A stretch of DNA of 8,901 nt from Tannerella sp. (lineage in GTDB: Bacteria; Bacteroidota; Bacteroidia; Bacteroidales; Tannerellaceae): the NCBI GenBank assembly GCA_031277235.1, contig JAITMT010000207.1:1-8901 (forward strand), read 5' to 3'. The notes beneath the pieces were generated by a model. That model searched no databases. It was not told the origin of the DNA and saw only the letters and a program-made list of their open reading frames with translations. The translations under genes and the position numbers were made by a program. Shown piece after piece: positions 6,017-8,901 of the stretch; positions within the stretch are counted from its first letter, which is position 1; each line of letters opens with the position of its first letter.

Positions 6017-6589
6017 TTAGATTGCGGGCGTATATTTTCTCTTCAACCACTTGAAAACCAGATATAATCCCCAACCCATCAACATTCCGAATATCATGCC
6101 GGGGATGACATCCGTGATGAAATGTACACCCATATAAATGCGGGAATATGCCATCAGCGTAGCCCACATGAAAATCAGCAACGTGTACCACCATCGCTTG
6201 ATAATCAGCGTAGTAAGCATCGCAAAGGCAAACGAATTGGTCGAATGTCCCGAAATGAATCCGTATGCCCCGTTTGCCATGAAATCATGGACTTTTGTAA
6301 CATTTTCCATGAAATCGGGATGGCTTGTCGGGCGAAAACGCTTGAATAAAGGCTTGAATATCAGATCGGTTATAACTGCGCTGCCTGCAACCGTCAAACC
6401 GGTGCAAACCAGCATCGAGAGCCATTCGTAGCGTTTTCTCCGGAAAAGATAGAGCAACGGTACAAGCAGCATCGGAAACCATATCCAAGCCGTTGTAAAA
6501 GCGGACATTACGCCATCCAACCATCGCGTATGATAGCCATTGATGGCGTAAAATATGTTGCGCTCATAATCCAGTAACTGCTCTGCCAT
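6017..6589 (-). CDS. PAP2-family membrane phosphatase
   Basis: This 190-residue integral membrane protein of the type 2 phosphatidic acid phosphatase family removes phosphate from lipid phosphates or isoprenyl pyrophosphates at the outer face of the inner membrane. The three catalytic motifs are present: KPLFKRFRP (Lys79, Arg86, Pro87; pattern Kx6RP), SGHS (113-116, His115; the usual preceding Pro is Ile) and SRIYMGVHFITD (149-160; Arg150, His156, Asp160). Hydrophobic segments flank these motifs, and a basic tail ends the protein (KWLKRKYTPAI). The start MAEQLLDYERNIFYAING resembles family N-termini. The substrate cannot be named; undecaprenyl pyrophosphate recycling or lipid A dephosphorylation are possible. 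It shares its strand with tdh, but 222 repeat-rich bases separate them, so co-transcription is doubtful. Confidence 0.93.
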   Translation of the reverse strand: MAEQLLDYERNIFYAINGYHTRWLDGVMSAFTTAWIWFPMLLVPLLYLFRRKRYEWLSMLVCTGLTVAGSAVITDLIFKPLFKRFRPTSHPDFMENVTKVHDFMANGAYGFISGHSTNSFAFAMLTTLIIKRWWYTLLIFMWATLMAYSRIYMGVHFITDVIPGMIFGMLMGWGLYLVFKWLKRKYTPAI

Positions 6590-6594
6590 GTTTT

Positions 6595-6626
6595 GATTTG
6601 AAGATTTGAAGATTTGAAGATTTGAA
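6595..6626. repeat. Octamer tandem array, unit GATTTGAA, 4 copies
   Basis: Four exact copies of GATTTGAA cover 6595-6626. The last is five bases from the PAP2 start codon, so the array lies in the expected leader of that gene. The rotated unit AAGATTTG differs by one base from AGGATTTG, the minus-strand reading of the array at 191-259. The two arrays are in opposite orientation. Confidence 0.93.
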
Positions 6627-6655
6627 AATTACACCTCAGCCCTGTTCCCTCTCAA
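6624..6655 (-). promoter_or_regulatory. Possible promoter of the PAP2 gene
   Basis: On the minus strand TTG (6655-6653), a 21-base spacer and TAATTTTC (6631-6624) resemble the Bacteroidota promoter, with the final consensus G replaced by C. The octamer array would then form nearly the whole untranslated leader. It is a weak match, listed because no better promoter is visible in the gap. Confidence 0.3.
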
Positions 6656-6658
6656 CCT

Positions 6659-6736
6659 CTCCCCTAACCCCTCCCCACAAGGGAGGGGAATAGGAAAAGA
6701 GGGGAGAGTTCCCCTCCTTCGGAGGGGTTAGGGGAG
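6659..6736. repeat. 78-base G/C-rich palindromic element with competing hairpins
   Basis: The outer arms 6659-6674 and 6721-6736 are exact reverse complements over 16 bases (core TCCCCTAACCCCTCC). Inside are two local hairpins that reuse the arm bases: CCCCTCCC-CACAA-GGGAGGGG (6668-6688) and CCCCTCC-TTC-GGAGGGG (6711-6727). The long stem and the local stems cannot form together. Bases 6711-6739 match 576-604 inside nspC with one difference. There is no open frame and no transposase. It resembles small non-autonomous dispersed repeats of the REP/MITE kind, but I cannot assign it to a named family. Confidence 0.85.
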
Positions 6737-6740
6737 GCTC

Positions 6741-6824
6741 TGAACCTCGAACCTTAAACTTTGAACCTCGAACTCTATTCATACTTTCAACTACACTCTA
6801 AACTCTAATAACTACACTCTAACT
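6741..6824. repeat. Degenerate heptad array running into the tdh stop codon
   Basis: From 6741 the sequence divides into twelve consecutive heptads: TGAACCT, CGAACCT, TAAACTT, TGAACCT, CGAACTC, TATTCAT, ACTTTCA, ACTACAC, TCTAAAC, TCTAATA, ACTACAC, TCTAACT. Two longer words recur exactly 21 bases (three heptads) apart: TGAACCTCGAAC at 6741 and 6762, and AACTACACTCTAA at 6789 and 6810. The last copies cover the tdh stop codon (6812-6814) and the final codons of the gene. Confidence 0.75.
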
Positions 6825-7762
6825 CTCAGTTTCTCAATCATATCCTTAGTCATCGCATCCAAGTCATATTGCGGCTCCCATCCCCATTCCTCGCGGGCGC
6901 AGGTATCGTCAAGCGAGTCGGGCCACGATTCCGCAATGTTCTGAACAACAGGATTTACCGCATATTCCATTTGAAAGTCAGGAAGATATTTTCTGATTTG
7001 TGCGTGCAGAATTTCCGGGTCGAAACTCATCGCCGTAACATTAAATCCGTTGCGATGTTTCAGTCCGGCAGGGTCGGCTTCCATCAGTTGAATCGCAGCG
7101 TGCAGTCCGTCAGGCATATACATCATATCCATAAACGTGCCCGCAGCAATCGGACAAATAAATTTTTCGCCCTTAACGGCTGAATAAAAGATATTTACGG
7201 CATAATCCGTCGTACCGCCTCCGGGAGGCGTCATGTAGGAAATCAGTCCCGGAAAACGCACCGAGCGCGTATCCACGCCGAAGCGTTTGAAATAGTAATC
7301 GCTCAGCAGTTCGCCGCTCGCTTTCGTTAAACCGTACATTGTCTGCGGGTTGCGTCGCGTGTCTTGCGGCGTTTTGTCTTTCGGTGCGTCGGGACCGAAA
7401 ACGCCTATCGAACTGGGCGTAAAAACGGCGCACTGCTTTTCGCGCGCCACTTCAAGCACGTTGAAAAGTCCGTCCATACCGATTTTCCAAGCCAGTTGCG
7501 GCTTTTCTTCGGCAACCCGCGACAGCAGCGCCGCCAGGTTGTATATCGTATCAATATGATACCGTGCAACAATATCTGCAATTTGCTGACTGTCAGTAAT
7601 ATCAGCCAAAGTAGAGGGACCCGATTCGGCTAATTCGCCTTTCGGTTCAGCGCCTGTGATGTAACCGGCAACGACCGTTCCTTGCGGATAGCGTTTTCGC
7701 AGTTCCATCGTCAATTCCGAGCCAATCTGACCCGTAGAGCCAATGATCAAGATGTTTTTCAT
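6812..7762 (-). CDS. tdh: L-threonine 3-dehydrogenase, NAD-dependent short-chain dehydrogenase type
   Basis: This 316-residue cytosolic enzyme of the extended SDR/epimerase fold is predicted to oxidise L-threonine to 2-amino-3-ketobutyrate with NAD+. A CoA ligase (Kbl, not in the window) would then split that product into glycine and acetyl-CoA. Visible features: NAD-binding GSTGQIGS (8-15), LADITD (52-57), YNLAALLS (74-81), active-site serines in TPSSIGVFGP (115-124), catalytic YGLTK (Tyr143, Lys147), RFPGLISY (169-176), TPPGGGTTDYAVNIF (178-192), MMYMPDGLHA (213-222) and SWPDSLDDTCAREEWGW (279-295). These segments follow the Flavobacterium-type SDR threonine dehydrogenases closely as I recall them, which favours this over a UDP-sugar epimerase. 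Length is normal. The last residues RVRV and the stop codon fall in the heptad array, so the extreme C-terminus may have been remodelled by it. A promoter lies upstream. Confidence 0.9.
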   Translation of the reverse strand: MKNILIIGSTGQIGSELTMELRKRYPQGTVVAGYITGAEPKGELAESGPSTLADITDSQQIADIVARYHIDTIYNLAALLSRVAEEKPQLAWKIGMDGLFNVLEVAREKQCAVFTPSSIGVFGPDAPKDKTPQDTRRNPQTMYGLTKASGELLSDYYFKRFGVDTRSVRFPGLISYMTPPGGGTTDYAVNIFYSAVKGEKFICPIAAGTFMDMMYMPDGLHAAIQLMEADPAGLKHRNGFNVTAMSFDPEILHAQIRKYLPDFQMEYAVNPVVQNIAESWPDSLDDTCAREEWGWEPQYDLDAMTKDMIEKLRVRV

Positions 7763-7795
7763 AACAGCGTCTTATTTTTTTATTGTTTCAAACTG

Positions 7796-7829
7796 CAAAG
7801 ATAGTGAAAAAGCGGGAAAATAATTGCAA
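7796..7829 (-). promoter_or_regulatory. Promoter of tdh
   Basis: On the minus strand TATCTTTG (7803-7796) matches the Bacteroidota -7 consensus, and TTG (7829-7827) lies 23 bases upstream, slightly longer than usual. The leader to the ATG at 7760-7762 is about 25-30 bases and has no Shine-Dalgarno. Its presence suggests tdh is not simply read through from the DUF6807 gene 149 bases upstream. I see no clear terminator in that gap. Confidence 0.65.
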
Positions 7830-7911
7830 TTTTTTCTAAAAAATATGAATAAGACGAGACTCTTTATCCAAATGTGAAATTTTCTGGAACGCCAAGATGT
7901 ACAATGAAAAT

Positions 7912-8901
7912 CTATTTCGTAACGCTCACTTTCACCGGATTGGCATAATCTTTCCATATTTCCTCGGCGCGGGCAGGCGTCATATCGCCGTCGAACACGA
8001 AGAGGCGGTAGCGAAACATGTAGCCGTTGCCGGGTTGGAGGATCCAGTCCTCGTTTTTGGTCGGTGCGAAGTTGATAAATGCGTCGCCACGACCGCTATT
8101 CTGTGTCTCGTCCCAGATACGCAGCGGCTCGGGAAAGTTGTGATTCTGAGGCGATGCCATAAACAGGATGCCTGATTTGCCTTTCGGACTTATGCCTGTA
8201 ACATACACCCAGCGCGCGTTGGTGCCGTCTATTTCAGGGCGCGACTTGCCTTCGGACGTCATCATCTCGCAGTTCTCCTTGGTCCAGTCGGGCGTGGCGC
8301 GCCATCCGAAGCCGGCGTAACGGTATTCCTTGAGAATCACCGGCAATTCGGCAGAAGGATGGAGGTTGAAATTGAAATCCCACACGAAAACGCCCTCACC
8401 GGCATTCCACGCCCGCAATTCCTGCATTTCGTCCATAATGATTTTTTCTACCTTCGGCGTTATCGTCATATCTGCCCGGACGGTTTTGACTTGCTGCTCC
8501 AGCATCGGCTGGAAAATCACGTGACGGTGGCGCACCAAAATATCGGCATACAGATCGCCCGAAGTCTGACTGTAAAGCGAATCGAAACGCACCGTGCCGG
8601 TCTTGTCGCCGATATTCCACAGGTCATAGTGTTTGCCGTCGTATTCAACTGATGTCCAGGGATTCCAGATGCCGTAATGGTGCATGTGGTCTACAGGATT
8701 CACGTTTGTGAGCACGTTTCCGGCGGGCGACCAGGCGGGATGAACATAGCCGTTGCGGCGGAAAGCCGGATCTATGTACCCCGGAAGACGCGCTACCAAA
8801 GTATTGTATTGCAGCACATTAATATTTTTATCTTTGAGAATCAGATTGCCGAAACGGTCTTTCTCCACCGTCATTGCGGGGGCAGTCGCTGTTGCCGGAG
8901 C
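7912..8901 (-). CDS. DUF6807 (PmoA-like) family protein, 5' end beyond the window
   Basis: The frame is open to the right edge. The first in-window Met (8872-8874) is preceded in frame by an Ala/Pro/Thr-rich stretch (APATATAPA), so the true start lies outside and that stretch may be a linker or the end of a signal region. Counting from that Met, 320 residues are visible. The family-like segment VDHMHHYGIWNPW (61-73) is followed by DLWNIGDKTGTV (84-95), EYRYAGFGWRATPDW (183-197), GILFMASPQNHNFPEPLRIW (235-254) and a C-terminal GYMFRYRLFVFDGDM (284-298). This fits the DUF6807 group, formerly labelled methane oxygenase PmoA from a misnomer, and no relation to methane oxidation is implied. Members are often secreted and found near carbohydrate-use genes in Bacteroidota; their reaction is not known to me. 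The histidine cluster could bind metal or substrate (inference). It lies upstream of tdh on the same strand with a promoter between them. Confidence 0.8.
   Translation of the reverse strand, partial: APATATAPAMTVEKDRFGNLILKDKNINVLQYNTLVARLPGYIDPAFRRNGYVHPAWSPAGNVLTNVNPVDHMHHYGIWNPWTSVEYDGKHYDLWNIGDKTGTVRFDSLYSQTSGDLYADILVRHRHVIFQPMLEQQVKTVRADMTITPKVEKIIMDEMQELRAWNAGEGVFVWDFNFNLHPSAELPVILKEYRYAGFGWRATPDWTKENCEMMTSEGKSRPEIDGTNARWVYVTGISPKGKSGILFMASPQNHNFPEPLRIWDETQNSGRGDAFINFAPTKNEDWILQPGNGYMFRYRLFVFDGDMTPARAEEIWKDYANPVKVSVTK

Noticed and set aside
6122..6431. Plus-strand frames opposite the PAP2 gene
   Set aside because: Antisense shadows; the minus-strand frame carries all three PAP2 motifs.
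6659..6736. Insertion sequence or complete transposon
   Set aside because: No transposase frame and no target-site duplication could be recognised; kept as a small dispersed repeat.
7350..7633. Plus-strand frames opposite tdh
   Set aside because: Antisense shadows of a strongly conserved SDR gene with no start signals of their own.

Overview
The window looks like a piece of a Bacteroidota chromosome, most likely order Bacteroidales. The evidence is the protein types (carboxynorspermidine decarboxylase, short-chain-dehydrogenase type threonine dehydrogenase, an AAA/DUF4143 ATPase ending in a typical IPLWLFGFLY tail, a DUF6807 protein). Several start regions also carry the Bacteroidota -7 promoter element TAnnTTTG, here always TATCTTTG, with a TTG/TTTG element about 19-23 bases upstream where one can be found. 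Genus cannot be decided from what is visible. No RNA gene, CRISPR array, insertion sequence or phage gene was seen.

Layout. Bases 1-281 are AT-rich and non-coding and end in an 8-base tandem array. Bases 282-4238 (minus strand) form a tight three-gene unit read right to left: a small lipoprotein, a PcrA/UvrD helicase with a GTG start whose Shine-Dalgarno sequence touches the lipoprotein stop codon, and nspC, which overlaps the helicase by 8 bases. A 120-base divergent intergenic region separates this unit from a plus-strand GlsB/YeaQ-type small membrane protein (4359-4616) with a good promoter and a strong terminator. Next is a plus-strand AAA/DUF4143 ATPase (4775-5977) whose promoter is packed with inverted repeats. 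It converges on a minus-strand PAP2 phosphatase (6017-6589). A 222-base repeat-filled gap follows, then minus-strand threonine dehydrogenase (6812-7762), a promoter-bearing gap, and a DUF6807 protein (7912-8901) that runs off the right edge.

Function. Most genes are housekeeping or metabolic: DNA unwinding and repair, polyamine synthesis, threonine catabolism, lipid or pyrophosphate dephosphorylation, stress-type membrane protein. No coherent multi-gene defence or biosynthetic system is evident.

The most unusual signal is repetitive. Two sites carry a related composite of 7- or 8-base tandem arrays plus a G/C-rich hairpin (CCCCTCC-TTC-GGAGGGG). One copy lies between the PAP2 and threonine dehydrogenase genes, and its heptad part runs into the dehydrogenase stop codon. 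The other lies inside nspC, where it is translated in frame as an apparent insertion of roughly 30 residues between two conserved active-site motifs.
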